From contig NZ_JAGSOY010000009.1 of the NCBI RefSeq assembly GCF_018837975.1, positions 1-64,000 on the forward strand: a stretch of 64,000 nucleotides of DNA, in the 5' to 3' direction. Made by a program: the position numbers and the translations under genes. Of the stretch, positions 35,576 through 44,694 are shown piece by piece (position 1 is the stretch's first letter; every line of letters begins with the position of its first letter). The DNA is from Zooshikella harenae. Its GTDB lineage: Bacteria; Pseudomonadota; Gammaproteobacteria; Pseudomonadales; Zooshikellaceae. The notes under the pieces are model-generated. The model was not told where the DNA came from. It did no database searches and saw only the letters and a program-made list of their open reading frames with translations.

Positions 35576-36388
35576 ATGTTGACGAAATCCTGGACATTAA
35601 TACGTCATGTATTTGGTATTACCAGTGTTATTTTTATAATGTTACCTCATAGTGCTAAAGCACAAGAGGTGAATAATGAGATAGGATTATTTTTTAATCA
35701 GGCAACGTATCAATGCATGTTGACTCAACAAGCCATTAAGGATTATATGCTGTTAGGCGTTGAAGTGGATGTCGCTGAAACGTCAGTTGAAATGGACGAA
35801 AGTATTAAAGCTTTTGAAAACATGCTCAAAGATTTTAAGAAAAAGGAATTATCAGAAAGTTTAAAAAGTGCTATGGAAAAGCTTGACCAAGACTGGCAAA
35901 AGACTAAGCCATTTTTAACGAAAAAAGCAACTAAGTATGGTGGAGAACAGTTGCTAGTAAGAAATGTTGAATTATATAAAAGCTGTAGTCAATTTGTAGA
36001 AACCGTAGCTCAAGGTATTTCATCACGCCATAAAAACATGTTGATGGCAACAGCTAAACAAAGAATTTTAGCGCAACAGATGGCTTTATATTATACGGCT
36101 TATACTTGGGGATTTAGAGATCCACAAATAGAAGATGCATTATCCAAATTTAATAAAGAGTTTCATGTGGGTGTGATATTACTTGGTAAAAATAGTACTA
36201 ATGTCGCCGATATAAATAATGCTACCAAAAAAATAAAGTCACATTGGATATATGCTAAAACAGGAATGAGTAAATATCATGAAAAGCAGTTTGTTCCGCA
36301 TTTGGTTGCATCATCAATGGGCTCTATTGTTAGAGAGCTAAACAAAATTGTGGGCTTATATCAGGATTTAATAGACAGAGGGGTTTAA
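35576..36388 (+). CDS. Type IV pili methyl-accepting chemotaxis transducer N-terminal domain protein (PilJ-type sensor domain only)
   Basis: A 270-residue exported protein. A signal peptide (about residues 1-29, ending AKAQE) leads to two PilJ/NarX-like N-terminal repeats: ATYQCMLTQQAIKDYMLLGVEV and, later, ATAKQRILAQQMALYYTAYTWG. These all-alpha domains normally sit in the periplasmic part of PilJ-type chemoreceptors, but here no membrane exit, HAMP or signalling domain follows, so it is a free-standing periplasmic sensor-like domain. Ligand and partner are unknown. In-frame ATGs exist at 35495, 35555 and 35576; the last gives the best signal peptide and has AAGGA 11 nt upstream. Confidence 0.78.
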   Translation: MLTKSWTLIRHVFGITSVIFIMLPHSAKAQEVNNEIGLFFNQATYQCMLTQQAIKDYMLLGVEVDVAETSVEMDESIKAFENMLKDFKKKELSESLKSAMEKLDQDWQKTKPFLTKKATKYGGEQLLVRNVELYKSCSQFVETVAQGISSRHKNMLMATAKQRILAQQMALYYTAYTWGFRDPQIEDALSKFNKEFHVGVILLGKNSTNVADINNATKKIKSHWIYAKTGMSKYHEKQFVPHLVASSMGSIVRELNKIVGLYQDLIDRGV

Positions 36389-36693
36389 ATTCTGAGGCTT
36401 GTTTGAAAGCTAATCATTGTTTATTTACGAATCCCCAGTCGCTAAATTGGGTTAGCGGCTGGGGGAAAGTTGGTTAATTATTTTTGCAAAGGAAGCATTT
36501 CCACAATCCATGGTGGTAAGCCTTAGGTTAGTTTATATAAAAGTACTATTGTAAAAATAATATAGTAATGATACTTACATTTTTACGTTTACCATCAACC
36601 TGTCATTTGAGTGAAATAGAGCTGTCCATACAATCGCCTGTAGCATGAAACATCTGACAGCTAAAATAATCGTTTCTTATCTATTTAGAGGAA
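36389..36693. other. Intergenic region with strong hairpin
   Basis: CCCCAGTCGCTAA pairs with TTAGCGGCTGGGG (36433-36464, one wobble) across ATTGGG. No T tract follows on either strand, so it may be a transcript-end structure or mRNA-stabilising element between the convergent PilJ-type gene and maoP. Nothing else is seen. Confidence 0.45.
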
Positions 36694-37008
36694 CTAATCC
36701 TCATCAAAATAAACAGCAGTATAAGCATCTTCCATATTGATTTTATTGAGATACTTTATCCATGTTTTTTCCACAAAGGTTGAAGGTGCTTCTTCACCAC
36801 GAACGACCCTGACAAAGTTTGCTTCTTCCTCTGACTGTGGTTCTCGAGAACCCTCACTGAGTGCTTTTAAGGCATCACCCAAAGAAGTCAGAGTGTTAGC
36901 TTCTCTTATTGAGAAAAAGCCGGACCGCTGAAATCCATAAGGAAAATGTGCATCATCAAAGAAGCGTTTGGCGGTGTTAAAGCTTTGACTGAGTGTAGCA
37001 GTACTCAT
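36694..37008 (-). CDS. maoP: Macrodomain Ori organisation protein MaoP (DUF413, YifE-like)
   Basis: A 104-residue DUF413 protein. The diagnostic stretches are FNTAKRFFDDAHFPYGFQRSGFFSIREA, SREPQSEEEANFVRVVRGEE and VEKTWIKYLNKI, which align by eye with E. coli YifE/MaoP (YFDNKHYPRGFSRHGDFT and KREPVTEEEKLFV). In E. coli MaoP acts with a short nearby site, maoS, to organise the Ori macrodomain. A purine-rich site (AGGA) precedes the ATG by 10 nt. A large palindromic element lies about 230 bp upstream (37234-37304). Confidence 0.9.
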   Translation of the reverse strand: MSTATLSQSFNTAKRFFDDAHFPYGFQRSGFFSIREANTLTSLGDALKALSEGSREPQSEEEANFVRVVRGEEAPSTFVEKTWIKYLNKINMEDAYTAVYFDED

Positions 37009-37385
37009 TGGCCATATCCTATCGAATGTGACTAACCTATAGCATTTCTATAGTGAGTAAACCACCAGTAATCCTGAGTTGGTTCAAGGTAATCAATATG
37101 CCAAAATTCAGCTAATGTCAATTACAAACACACTAATTTTTGGCAATCGATAGGCGTTATTTTAAAGGGACTCAAAACCGTTCATTTCAGTGTTAAGCAA
37201 ACACTAATAAGAAACGCTCATTTTAGTAACTAGTACGTCGCGCCTGGGCAGGCTAAATGTGACTTAACCGCTTAGGCTATATGGTTTAGCATGTTGGCGA
37301 CGTATAGTTAAAGAAAGAAAAGTGTAATCAGCTTTGTAACAGAGCGTTCTTTTTTTGCAAATCTACACAGCAGTTAGAAATTTGA
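37009..37385. other. Intergenic region with large interrupted palindrome
   Basis: No gene is seen. The notable content is the nested inverted repeat at 37234-37304. A smaller CTATAG/CTATAG pair lies at about 37037-37053, within the likely maoP promoter region. Confidence 0.45.
37234..37304. repeat. Nested interrupted palindrome
   Basis: The outer arms TACGTCGC (37234-37241) and GCGACGTA (37297-37304) match perfectly. The inner arms GCTAAA (37252-37257) and TTTAGC (37285-37290) also match. It may form a cruciform or an RNA stem with an internal loop. There is no T tract, and it is not part of any frame. Confidence 0.6.
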
Positions 37386-37622
37386 TTAAGGGTTAAAGTC
37401 GTCGGCTTCACCCATTAGAAAGGCAATGCATTTTTTAGTGTAGTTTTCCTGCTTTTCTGCTGGAACTTTATCTTCTCTTGCCCATTCCTTGCAGGTTTCT
37501 GCAGCTTCTTGGCGGATTTCTGCGTCAGTGGCATTTTGATTTGAGCGAGCTTCAGCCAAGGCAAGGTTGCTCCAGCAAAAAGAGATAATAATGCTCAATG
37601 CTGTAGAGAGTAATAACTTCAT
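37386..37622 (-). CDS. Small secreted protein of unknown function
   Basis: A 78-residue protein with a clear signal peptide (about residues 1-23, cleavage near ALAEA). The 55-residue mature part is acidic and helical with two Cys (ETCKEWA and KKCIAFLM) that could form a disulfide in the periplasm. AAAGGAT precedes the ATG at normal spacing. It has no recognised family and no operon partner. Confidence 0.7.
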   Translation of the reverse strand: MKLLLSTALSIIISFCWSNLALAEARSNQNATDAEIRQEAAETCKEWAREDKVPAEKQENYTKKCIAFLMGEADDFNP

Positions 37623-38380
37623 TAATGCAGATCCTTTGTATAAAGTGTGATCAGTATGAAAGGTATTGTATTATTCAAAATAATGAATACTTTTCAGTTC
37701 GTAATTTCCGTATTGTTTTAGGTATAGTGATAAATGCTTTGTTTTCTAAATAAATTATCGTAAGGGGTAACTTTTACGTTAAGGTAAGTAGTTAAAAATC
37801 ATTGCATCAAAAAAGATTATTTTAACTTTAGTAACCTTCTGCAAAATATATCATCGATTGCTTAAGTCTGCTCTAATTTTGTCCATATTGTGATGTTTTA
37901 ATCAGTATTGGTTAAAGTGGTAGTTTTAGCTTTATATCTAGTTTAATCGTCGCATTTTATAAGCGAATCATAGAAAAAACAGTGAAGTTAATTGTAGATA
38001 TAATGATCTGACCTTTGTAGGCTTTTGATGTTGCAATAGATGAACAATAATTTTTTATTTAGTGAGTAACTTTGCAGTTTAATCTTTACCTGCCCTAAGG
38101 AAGGGATGGCTTGTTCACTTGATACTTCGTGCTCTAATTATTGTTTGGTTGGTGTATAGCAACTGTTTAGCTTAATATGGTGTCGTCAATGTGATTTTCC
38201 ACTACTTACTGAAGTTTATTGACCATTTCTTCAGCTTCAAAGGTTAATAAGAGTAAGTCGCTCATTGTTAGTAATGTTATATTACGGTTGTTTTCACTAA
38301 ACCTTGTTAGTGATTATACGCATAGCTAAAGCAAAATTGACCGCAAAGGTTAAATAACCAACACAGTTTTTCGAGGCAGT
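37623..38380. other. Long intergenic region
   Basis: About 760 bp of AT-rich DNA between divergent genes. I see no gene, repeat or clear structured element beyond scattered AT-rich promoter-like words. Confidence 0.4.
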
Positions 38381-39166
38381 ATGCTTGATCTGTATTATCG
38401 TCACCAGGGGCTTCAAGGCAACCCGCCAGTGGTTTTATTGCATGGTCTATTTGGTTCGCTAGAAAACTTAGGCTCTGTGGCTAAGGCGCTAGCGGAGGAA
38501 TTTTCTGTTTATTCCGTTGATTTACGCAACCATGGTCGCTCACCTCACCATGAAATGATGAACTATGAGTTAATGGCCAATGACGTCATTCGGTTTCTGG
38601 ACTCGCTTAGCTTGACTCAAGTTATGATTCTGGGGCACTCAATGGGTGGAAAGGTTGCTATGGAGGTTGCCTTACGAGCACCTGATCGTATTTCAGGGTT
38701 AATCGTTGCTGATATTGCACCCATTCGTTACTTGCCACATCATCAGCAGGTTTTCGCTGGACTTCAAGCGCTGACACTGTCAGGTATTACCTCAAGAACT
38801 CAGGCTGACCAGGATTTATCTGCCTATGTCAATGAAGCGGCGGTGCGAAGCTTTTTGTTAAAAAACTTAGTTAAAACGTCAGCTTCTGGTTTTCAGTGGC
38901 GAATGAACCTTTCTGCTATTGCTAAGCATTATGAACATATCATGGCAGGGCAGAGTAGTGAGTCATCTTATGAAAAGCCCGTTTTGTTCATTAAAGGTGG
39001 TACTTCCGACTACATACTGCCACGCCACCAGGAGGTTATTTTGTCTCTGTTTCCTGCAGCAGGTGTAAAAATAATACAAAATGCAGGTCATTGGCTGCAT
39101 GCAGAAAAGCCAACCATTTTTAACCGGTTAGTAATTCAGTTTTTGAAGTCAATAATGTCTTCTTAA
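38381..39166 (+). CDS. Alpha/beta hydrolase, YbfF-like esterase
   Basis: A 261-residue alpha/beta hydrolase. The oxyanion-loop motif LLHGLFGSLENLG (about residues 19-31), DLRNHGRSPH, the nucleophile elbow GHSMGGK with S87, and the catalytic His in NAGHWLHAEKP match the YbfF group, cytoplasmic esterases of short acyl or acyl-CoA substrates. It has no signal peptide. It is followed about 100 bp later by a broken solute-binding protein gene; no functional link is apparent. Confidence 0.9.
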   Translation: MLDLYYRHQGLQGNPPVVLLHGLFGSLENLGSVAKALAEEFSVYSVDLRNHGRSPHHEMMNYELMANDVIRFLDSLSLTQVMILGHSMGGKVAMEVALRAPDRISGLIVADIAPIRYLPHHQQVFAGLQALTLSGITSRTQADQDLSAYVNEAAVRSFLLKNLVKTSASGFQWRMNLSAIAKHYEHIMAGQSSESSYEKPVLFIKGGTSDYILPRHQEVILSLFPAAGVKIIQNAGHWLHAEKPTIFNRLVIQFLKSIMSS

Positions 39167-39269
39167 TTATGAACACTAAGCATTTGACATGCCTTTAAAT
39201 CCTTCGCGAAGAGCATTGCTTGTGTTCTATGCTAAAGAGTGAAAAGGTTGATATTAGTGATGTCAGAAT

Positions 39270-40029
39270 ATGGTGAGTAAGTGGACTTTATTCTTTGTAG
39301 TGTTATTTGTAGCTCCTGCATGGAGTGGGAGTGAACCACTGGTAATTGCTGCAACAGAGTGGGCACCTTATTCAGGTACACAACTACTCAACAAAGGCTT
39401 TTCTCCGGAGTTGTTTACTGTTGCCATGTCGAGAAAGGGCTATGAGGTTGATGTCATTATACTTCCTTGGTCAAGAGCATTAAAAAGGTACTTATGAAGG
39501 CACATTTGATGCGTTACTTGATGTTTGGTACAGCGATGAGCGAGCAGAAAAGCTGACCTTTTCCAAGCCTTATATGACAAACCGGGTTAAGTTTATTAAG
39601 CGTGTGGATAGTAAGATTGTTAGCACAGACTTTGCTGACCTGAGACATTATGAGATTGGTGTGGTCCGTGACTATGCGTATGAGCCTCAGTTTGATAGTA
39701 GTCCTGTGCTTAATAAATCTTCAGAAAGAACATTCCTGGTGAATTTGTACAAGCTTGTTAAGCGTCGAATAGACTTGACGCTAGAAGATGAATTTGTCGC
39801 TCGTTTTGAAATTGCTCACAAGGCCCCTGAACTTCAAGACCTAGTTGCATTTTTGCCAACACCGTTGTCAGAAAATAATCTCTATGCTGGATTCAGTAAA
39901 AAGAATGAGCATGTCGAGACCTTGGTGAATGACTTTGATGATAGTTTAAGAGAGCTCATACTTGATGGAAGCTATGAACGTCTTAAAGCAAAGCATGGTA
40001 TTTTATGGCGCTGGGATTATCGTCCTTAG
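39270..40029 (+). pseudogene. Frameshifted family 3 periplasmic solute-binding protein
   Basis: Two frames encode one family 3 solute-binding protein. The first part (39270-39497) has a signal peptide and VIAATEWAPYSG followed by VIILPWSRALK; it then stops six codons after a five-A run at about 39491-39495. The second part continues in the +1 frame with GTYEGTFDALLDVWYSDERAEKL and runs to 40029. Removing one A from the run restores one protein of about 252 residues. Its N-terminal blocks resemble the intact paralogue at 46089-46874. It may be a true pseudogene or a sequencing/assembly indel; programmed shifting is less likely. Confidence 0.8.
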
Positions 40030-40065
40030 CAGTAGCATGACATAGAGCTGCTAATCAACTAAAGG

Positions 40066-40380
40066 TCAATGAAGGCTTTGGTTGTTGATTGGGAAGAAAT
40101 CTTTTTGCCCCATACCTTCACTGTCATGGTTGCTCAGTCCTATCATTTCATCATAAGCTGAGTAGTGTATATGTTCAGTATCACACACAGCTAACCCATT
40201 GAATGCATCTCTTACGCTGGATAAGCTTGGAAAGACTCGCGGTTTATTATCTTTGTCATTTAAAACCAAGAATTTTCGGTCATGAATTTGAACCTCAGCC
40301 ATGTAAATATCACCTTCAAAAGACAAGATTAATAGTCGGTGAATGGGGAGGTGATGATTACGAATACGTTTCAGGTTCAT
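40066..40380 (-). CDS. Small conserved hypothetical protein (DUF6482-like)
   Basis: A 104-residue cytoplasmic protein. The pattern LILSFEGDIYMAEVQIHDRKFLVLNDKDNKPRVFPSLSSVRDAF recalls the DUF6482 group known from Pseudomonas, where an E-x-x-x-Y-x-x-E-V strand is followed by a helix. The match is from memory and modest. The ATG at 40380 has GGGG 6 nt upstream; another ATG at 40392 is possible. No function is known. Confidence 0.65.
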   Translation of the reverse strand: MNLKRIRNHHLPIHRLLILSFEGDIYMAEVQIHDRKFLVLNDKDNKPRVFPSLSSVRDAFNGLAVCDTEHIHYSAYDEMIGLSNHDSEGMGQKDFFPINNQSLH

Positions 40381-40521
40381 GGAGTGCCCCATAAGCTGCC
40401 AGCTAGGTGGCTACATTGTTAAATGTAGTCAAAAAAGCTGTACTCAACCAACTATGACTTCATAGCTAATTGAGTGGCTATACTGCATTAGTTAGTATTA
40501 AAGTTGCCAGGTAGGCTTGGG

Positions 40522-41205
40522 CTAGATAGGAAGAAATGTTGTTGTTGCTACCCCTCTCACCAAGAAGTTGATTGTTCGGTCATTTTTGCTGGATACGATC
40601 TGTGCCATCATATCTTGCAGCATAATCATTTTACCAAAAAGCCGTTCAAAGCTAAGGTTGATAGCATCCTGCTGTAAGGAGTTGGTAATTAAGAATGGAT
40701 TGCCAGAAGTGTTTTTTCGAGATTGTAAACGCCAGGCAAGAATTTCTAAGTTTCGAGCGCTGTTATATAGTTTCTGTTGGTCTAGTTCATCCAGAATGAA
40801 AAATTCATCATGATAGTCATAGCTTTGTCGAATCATATCTGTTAAGCCAGCCATCATTGCCATGACCCGGTCACCTGTAAATGAGCCATCAAATGCGAGA
40901 AGGATTGCATCTGTACCTGCTTTTCGTTTTAGTTCAGGTAAACGTACTGGACCATAGTGATCAAAAAGAAGGGCTTGGCGTTGTTTTATTGTTGCTCCAG
41001 ATTTATACAGCTCCCGAGGGTTTCGCTTATATAATTTTTCCATAAGCGTTGCTAGGTGTTTTCGTATTTCTGCTCGAACAGTGTCGGCGACAAAGTCGGT
41101 ATCAGATTTTGCAAGATTTTCTACGCGAAAAGGTTGGCTCCCACAACCTGAAAGTAGAGCCATACAACAGAAAATGTATACGTATTTTTTGCAACGCTGA
41201 AACAC
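40522..41205 (-). CDS. Putative lipoprotein of unknown function
   Basis: A 227-residue protein with a lipobox ALLSGC giving a lipidated Cys at about residue 21. The mature part is helical: DFVADTVRAEIRKHLATLMEKLYKRNPRELY near the start, FDGSFTGDRVMAMMAGLTDMIRQSYDY in the middle, and SFERLFGKMIMLQDMMAQIV late, ending in a hydrophobic stretch. I recognise similar lipoproteins in other gammaproteobacteria but no function. There are three candidate starts (TTG 41217, GTG 41214, GTG 41205); the last gives a normal signal peptide and follows GGTGGG. Confidence 0.72.
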   Translation of the reverse strand: MFQRCKKYVYIFCCMALLSGCGSQPFRVENLAKSDTDFVADTVRAEIRKHLATLMEKLYKRNPRELYKSGATIKQRQALLFDHYGPVRLPELKRKAGTDAILLAFDGSFTGDRVMAMMAGLTDMIRQSYDYHDEFFILDELDQQKLYNSARNLEILAWRLQSRKNTSGNPFLITNSLQQDAINLSFERLFGKMIMLQDMMAQIVSSKNDRTINFLVRGVATTTFLPI

Positions 41206-41610
41206 AGTGCCCACCAATTAAAAAACATATTGCAAATAATTATAGTAAAAAAGAATAACGAGCTGTTGATAAGTAGACTCTACTCATGTTTAGAAGTGCC
41301 AGGAAACTGTTTCATAACGTTATGAGTAACTGAAGTAGAGATAAATAAGGCTTTTAATAAGTAAATATACATTGCAAGTTCCATTTCTCTAGCATTTTTA
41401 TCTTATTTTAAATACGTTTGTACATGTTGAACTAATGCTTTTGGTTTTTTGGTTTTATATAAAAAGAATGTCATTTTCTCTGAGTGTTAACAGCAAGTGT
41501 AAGTTGAAAGTGGTAGGTTACCTGTTATGTACTACTAGACAGTCATCTCTAATTTTTTTTGTATTGAGTATAGTATTAATTTCATAAACAAGATCTGAGT
41601 AAATATTTTT
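41206..41610. other. Intergenic region between divergent lipoprotein genes
   Basis: About 400 AT-rich bp that should carry both promoters. No gene, repeat or strong hairpin is seen. Confidence 0.4.
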
Positions 41611-42234
41611 ATGCGAAGCAATTTATACTCTTTCGCTTTTGCTCTGCTGTTATTACTCGTAAATGGTTGTAGTGTTATGACAGAAAGCGAGTGTCGGATG
41701 GCTGATTGGCACACAGTGGGGTTTGAAGATGGTACTCAAGGCTATTTAAGCTCCAGAATTGGTGCTTATCGTAAAGATTGTTCTGACTATGGAGTTGTTC
41801 CTGACTTGCAAGCATATCAAGCGGGTTATCAATTAGGTTTGCAGCATTACTGCACTGTTTCCCGAGGGTATGCAGTAGGAGAACAAGGAAAACAATATCA
41901 AGGTGTCTGTCCTGCCCTTTCAGAAAAACGCTTTTTATCTGGTTATCAAAGGGGTTATAACGTGTATCAGGCTAGACAGCGCTGGTATGCGATTAAGCAA
42001 AGACTTTCAACGTTAAGGCAGGACCTTAGTTCATTAAGAACTGAGCTTAGGTCAAAAGAACGAGAACTTATAGATGAAGGGAATCATGCCCAAAAGCGAT
42101 CAGAGCTAGTGGACTCGATGAGCCGCTTACGTTCGAGAGCGTTTCACATCCGAAGTGAGCTGTTTAGATTACAAAGCGATGAGCGCTGGGCGAAAGAAGA
42201 ATATGAAATTATTCGCCTTCGAAACAGTAGGTAA
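41611..42234 (+). CDS. DUF2799 family lipoprotein
   Basis: A 207-residue lipoprotein with lipobox LVNGC (Cys about residue 20). The mature N-terminal part has the DUF2799 pattern: MTESECRMADWHTVGFEDGTQGY, SRIGAYRKDCSDYGVVPDLQAYQAGYQLGLQHYC and SGYQRGYNVY, with several Cys. Residues about 120-205 form a charged coiled coil (LSTLRQDLSSLRTELRSKERELI and following). It sits in the envelope; the function is unknown. Confidence 0.85.
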   Translation: MRSNLYSFAFALLLLLVNGCSVMTESECRMADWHTVGFEDGTQGYLSSRIGAYRKDCSDYGVVPDLQAYQAGYQLGLQHYCTVSRGYAVGEQGKQYQGVCPALSEKRFLSGYQRGYNVYQARQRWYAIKQRLSTLRQDLSSLRTELRSKERELIDEGNHAQKRSELVDSMSRLRSRAFHIRSELFRLQSDERWAKEEYEIIRLRNSR

Positions 42235-42433
42235 GTGTTCCTGTGGTTATTTTGTTATAGTATTTAAAACATCTGCCCAGATTGTTTCATACCTTTACTG
42301 GGGTATCATAGTTGATTGCAGAGAGTAACAAATTAAGTTTACCTAAGCACAGTCTTTCATTGACTATGCCCCATAGATGTTGCCTGAGTGGGTAAACTTT
42401 TGTAACGGTTGTATAGTTTTATTTTGGCTTAAT

Positions 42434-43174
42434 ATGCATAAAAACAAAAAAATACTAGTGGTTGATGACGATACTGAAATTAGAACGTTATTGCGAGAAT
42501 ACCTTGAGCGTTCGGGATTTTCAGTGTTAGAGGCGGCTGATGGTGTCTCACTATTTGAACAGTTTCCTGATGAAGATATCGATATCGTCCTTTTAGATGT
42601 TATGTTGCCTGGTGATGATGGTTTTACGCTGTGTCAAAAGATTCGTAAGGTGTCATTGGTACCCATCATTATGTTAACGGCAAGTTCTGATGATGCAGAT
42701 CGGATTGTTGGGTTAGAAATGGGGGCTGATGACTACATGGCAAAGCCCTTTAACCCAAGAGAGTTACTAGCCCGAATCAAGGCTATTATGCGCCGGGTTG
42801 AGACCCACCAGCAACCCGTTGATACGAAGCCTACTACCAGTCCTCGTTATTACAAGTTTTCTGGGTGGACATTAGATACGACAAGCAGGCAGTTAGTGCG
42901 TGAAGGAGAACAACAGTACCCACTCACTGGCGCTGACTTTGCACTATTAATGCTTTTTCTTGAGAATCCTCAACGTATCCTCAAGCGTGATGAGATCTCT
43001 GACTTGACCCGAGGTAGGGAGTCCAGCCCCTTTGATCGCTCAATTGATGTTCATGTCAGCCGACTCAGGCATCGGTTAGGTGATGATGGGAAAAATCCTC
43101 AAATTATCAAAACCGTTCGTGGCGCAGGCTATGTGCTTGCTGTAGAAGTCAGTGTTGCTGATGAGTTGGATTAG
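42434..43174 (+). CDS. gltR: OmpR-family response regulator, GltR-like
   Basis: A 246-residue two-component regulator. The receiver domain (about residues 5-118) has DDD at 11-13, the phosphoacceptor D55 in VLLDVML, and K in MAKPFNPRELLARI. The winged-helix DNA-binding domain (about 140-240) ends with DRSIDVHVSRLRHRLGDD and TVRGAGYVLA. Its position with a GtrS-like kinase, a sugar-binding protein and the Entner-Doudoroff genes matches Pseudomonas gltR-gtrS, which control glucose uptake; the gene symbol rests on this synteny. The ATG at 42434 is chosen because upstream residues lack homology. It overlaps the kinase gene by 14 nt. Confidence 0.85.
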   Translation: MHKNKKILVVDDDTEIRTLLREYLERSGFSVLEAADGVSLFEQFPDEDIDIVLLDVMLPGDDGFTLCQKIRKVSLVPIIMLTASSDDADRIVGLEMGADDYMAKPFNPRELLARIKAIMRRVETHQQPVDTKPTTSPRYYKFSGWTLDTTSRQLVREGEQQYPLTGADFALLMLFLENPQRILKRDEISDLTRGRESSPFDRSIDVHVSRLRHRLGDDGKNPQIIKTVRGAGYVLAVEVSVADELD

Positions 43175-44606
43175 ACGCTTTTGGCCGAAATCGTTAGTAG
43201 GGCGTTTAGCCAGTGTATTAGCGCTTGCCATAGCAGCAGTGCAACTGATTAGTAGTGCTATTTGGATGACTCAGGCACGCTTTGCTGAGGAGCAGGAAGT
43301 CAGCCGAATGGCCGAGCATATGGCATTAAGCATGGCCTCAACCGTTAAATTTTTTAATTCTCTTCCTGTGAAATACCGGCATATTGTTCTTGATCAGTTG
43401 CGTAATATGGGAGGAAGCCGTTTTTTTGTCAGTATTAATAAAGAGCTTATTTTAATTAATGACTTTCCAGAAAAACGGATTCACCATATTGTGATCAGTG
43501 AGTTCAATAAAGTGCTAAGGAAAGAGCTAGGTAAAAATCAGCAGATTATTGTCAAGTTTTCTGATCCAGATACCCTTCATGTGTTTAATAATGATGTGTT
43601 GTTGACAGATTTGCCTCCACGCTGGGCACATCATAGCCTGTTAATGAAACCGTTAACGCCACCTATTCTGGTGATACAAATTAAGGTGGCAGAGAGTGAA
43701 TGGTTATATGTGGCGGCTTTAATACCTCACCCTTCGTTTATTTCTGAGCGAGAGTTTTTATCCACAGAGCGGCTGATATTTTTAGGTTTGATGTTGATCG
43801 TTTTGTTAATGGTGTCATTTTGGGTTGTGACGTGGCTGGCTAAACCATTAGAGCGGCTGTCAAAAGCTGCAGATGAGCTTGGGAGAGATCTTGAACAGCC
43901 ACCTTTACCTGAAGAGGGAAGTCAGGAAATGGTTCGGGCTGCAAAAGCCTTTAATGCAATGCAATATCGGTTACAGCGTTATATTGATGATAGAGCACGA
44001 TTGTTTGCAACTATTTCCCATGATTTAAAAACACCTATCACTCGAATGCGTTTACGGGCAGAAATGTTACCTGATGATATGCAGCGAGAACGATTTTGTC
44101 AGGATTTAGCCGATTTAGATTTAATGGTAAAAGGGGCTTTGCAGTGTGTAAAAGAGACTGATGTTCATGAAAACCAGGTGCCTATCGACATTATGGCTAT
44201 GCTAAGGCGGTTAAAAGATGATGCTTCAATGGCTGGGCATGAAGTCAGTTTGATAGGCAATAATTGTAAGATGTTTATCGGTAAACCATTAGCAATTAAA
44301 CGAGCACTAACTAATTTACTGGATAATGCTATTGCTTATGGCAAACGAGCTGAAGTCTCTGTTGTTGATTCTCCACAAAAACTCATCATTACTATCCGTG
44401 ATTATGGTCCAGGATTGCAGCAAGATGATTTGGAAAAGGTATTCGAGCCTTATTATCGTAGTCAGGGAAATATCTCTAAATCAGGTATAAGAGGATTAGG
44501 TTTAGGCATTGTTCGTAGTATTGCTCGAGCGCATGGTGGAGAAGTCATTTTAAAAAATCATCCAGAGGGTGGGTTAATCGCCGAGTTGACGTTGCCCCGA
44601 AAATAA
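43161..44606 (+). CDS. gtrS: Sensor histidine kinase, GtrS-like
   Basis: A 481-residue inner-membrane kinase. Membrane segments at about residues 9-32 and 204-227 bracket a periplasmic sensor of about 170 residues. A HAMP domain (WLAKPLERLSKAADELGRDL) precedes the HisKA box with H287 in ISHDLKTPITRMR. The ATPase domain has the N box ALTNLLDNAIAYG, G1 DYGPGL and G2 GLGLGIVRSIARAHGG, so it looks catalytically intact. In Pseudomonas GtrS responds to 2-ketogluconate or 6-phosphogluconate; ligand here is inferred from synteny. The ATG at 43161 overlaps the regulator gene by 14 nt, indicating coupled translation. Confidence 0.88.
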   Translation: MSWIRRFWPKSLVGRLASVLALAIAAVQLISSAIWMTQARFAEEQEVSRMAEHMALSMASTVKFFNSLPVKYRHIVLDQLRNMGGSRFFVSINKELILINDFPEKRIHHIVISEFNKVLRKELGKNQQIIVKFSDPDTLHVFNNDVLLTDLPPRWAHHSLLMKPLTPPILVIQIKVAESEWLYVAALIPHPSFISEREFLSTERLIFLGLMLIVLLMVSFWVVTWLAKPLERLSKAADELGRDLEQPPLPEEGSQEMVRAAKAFNAMQYRLQRYIDDRARLFATISHDLKTPITRMRLRAEMLPDDMQRERFCQDLADLDLMVKGALQCVKETDVHENQVPIDIMAMLRRLKDDASMAGHEVSLIGNNCKMFIGKPLAIKRALTNLLDNAIAYGKRAEVSVVDSPQKLIITIRDYGPGLQQDDLEKVFEPYYRSQGNISKSGIRGLGLGIVRSIARAHGGEVILKNHPEGGLIAELTLPRK

Positions 44607-44694
44607 ATTAACCCTCAATTTACAGGATGAATAAGTGCTGTAACCTGAGTTCTCGCTGTTTAGCCTACAACATATAAAATTAATTGAGATGTAA

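Noticed and set aside
39482-39505. Programmed ribosomal frameshift in the split binding-protein gene
   Set aside because: The shift needed is +1 and there is no classic slippery heptamer, downstream structure or family precedent; an indel in an A run is simpler.
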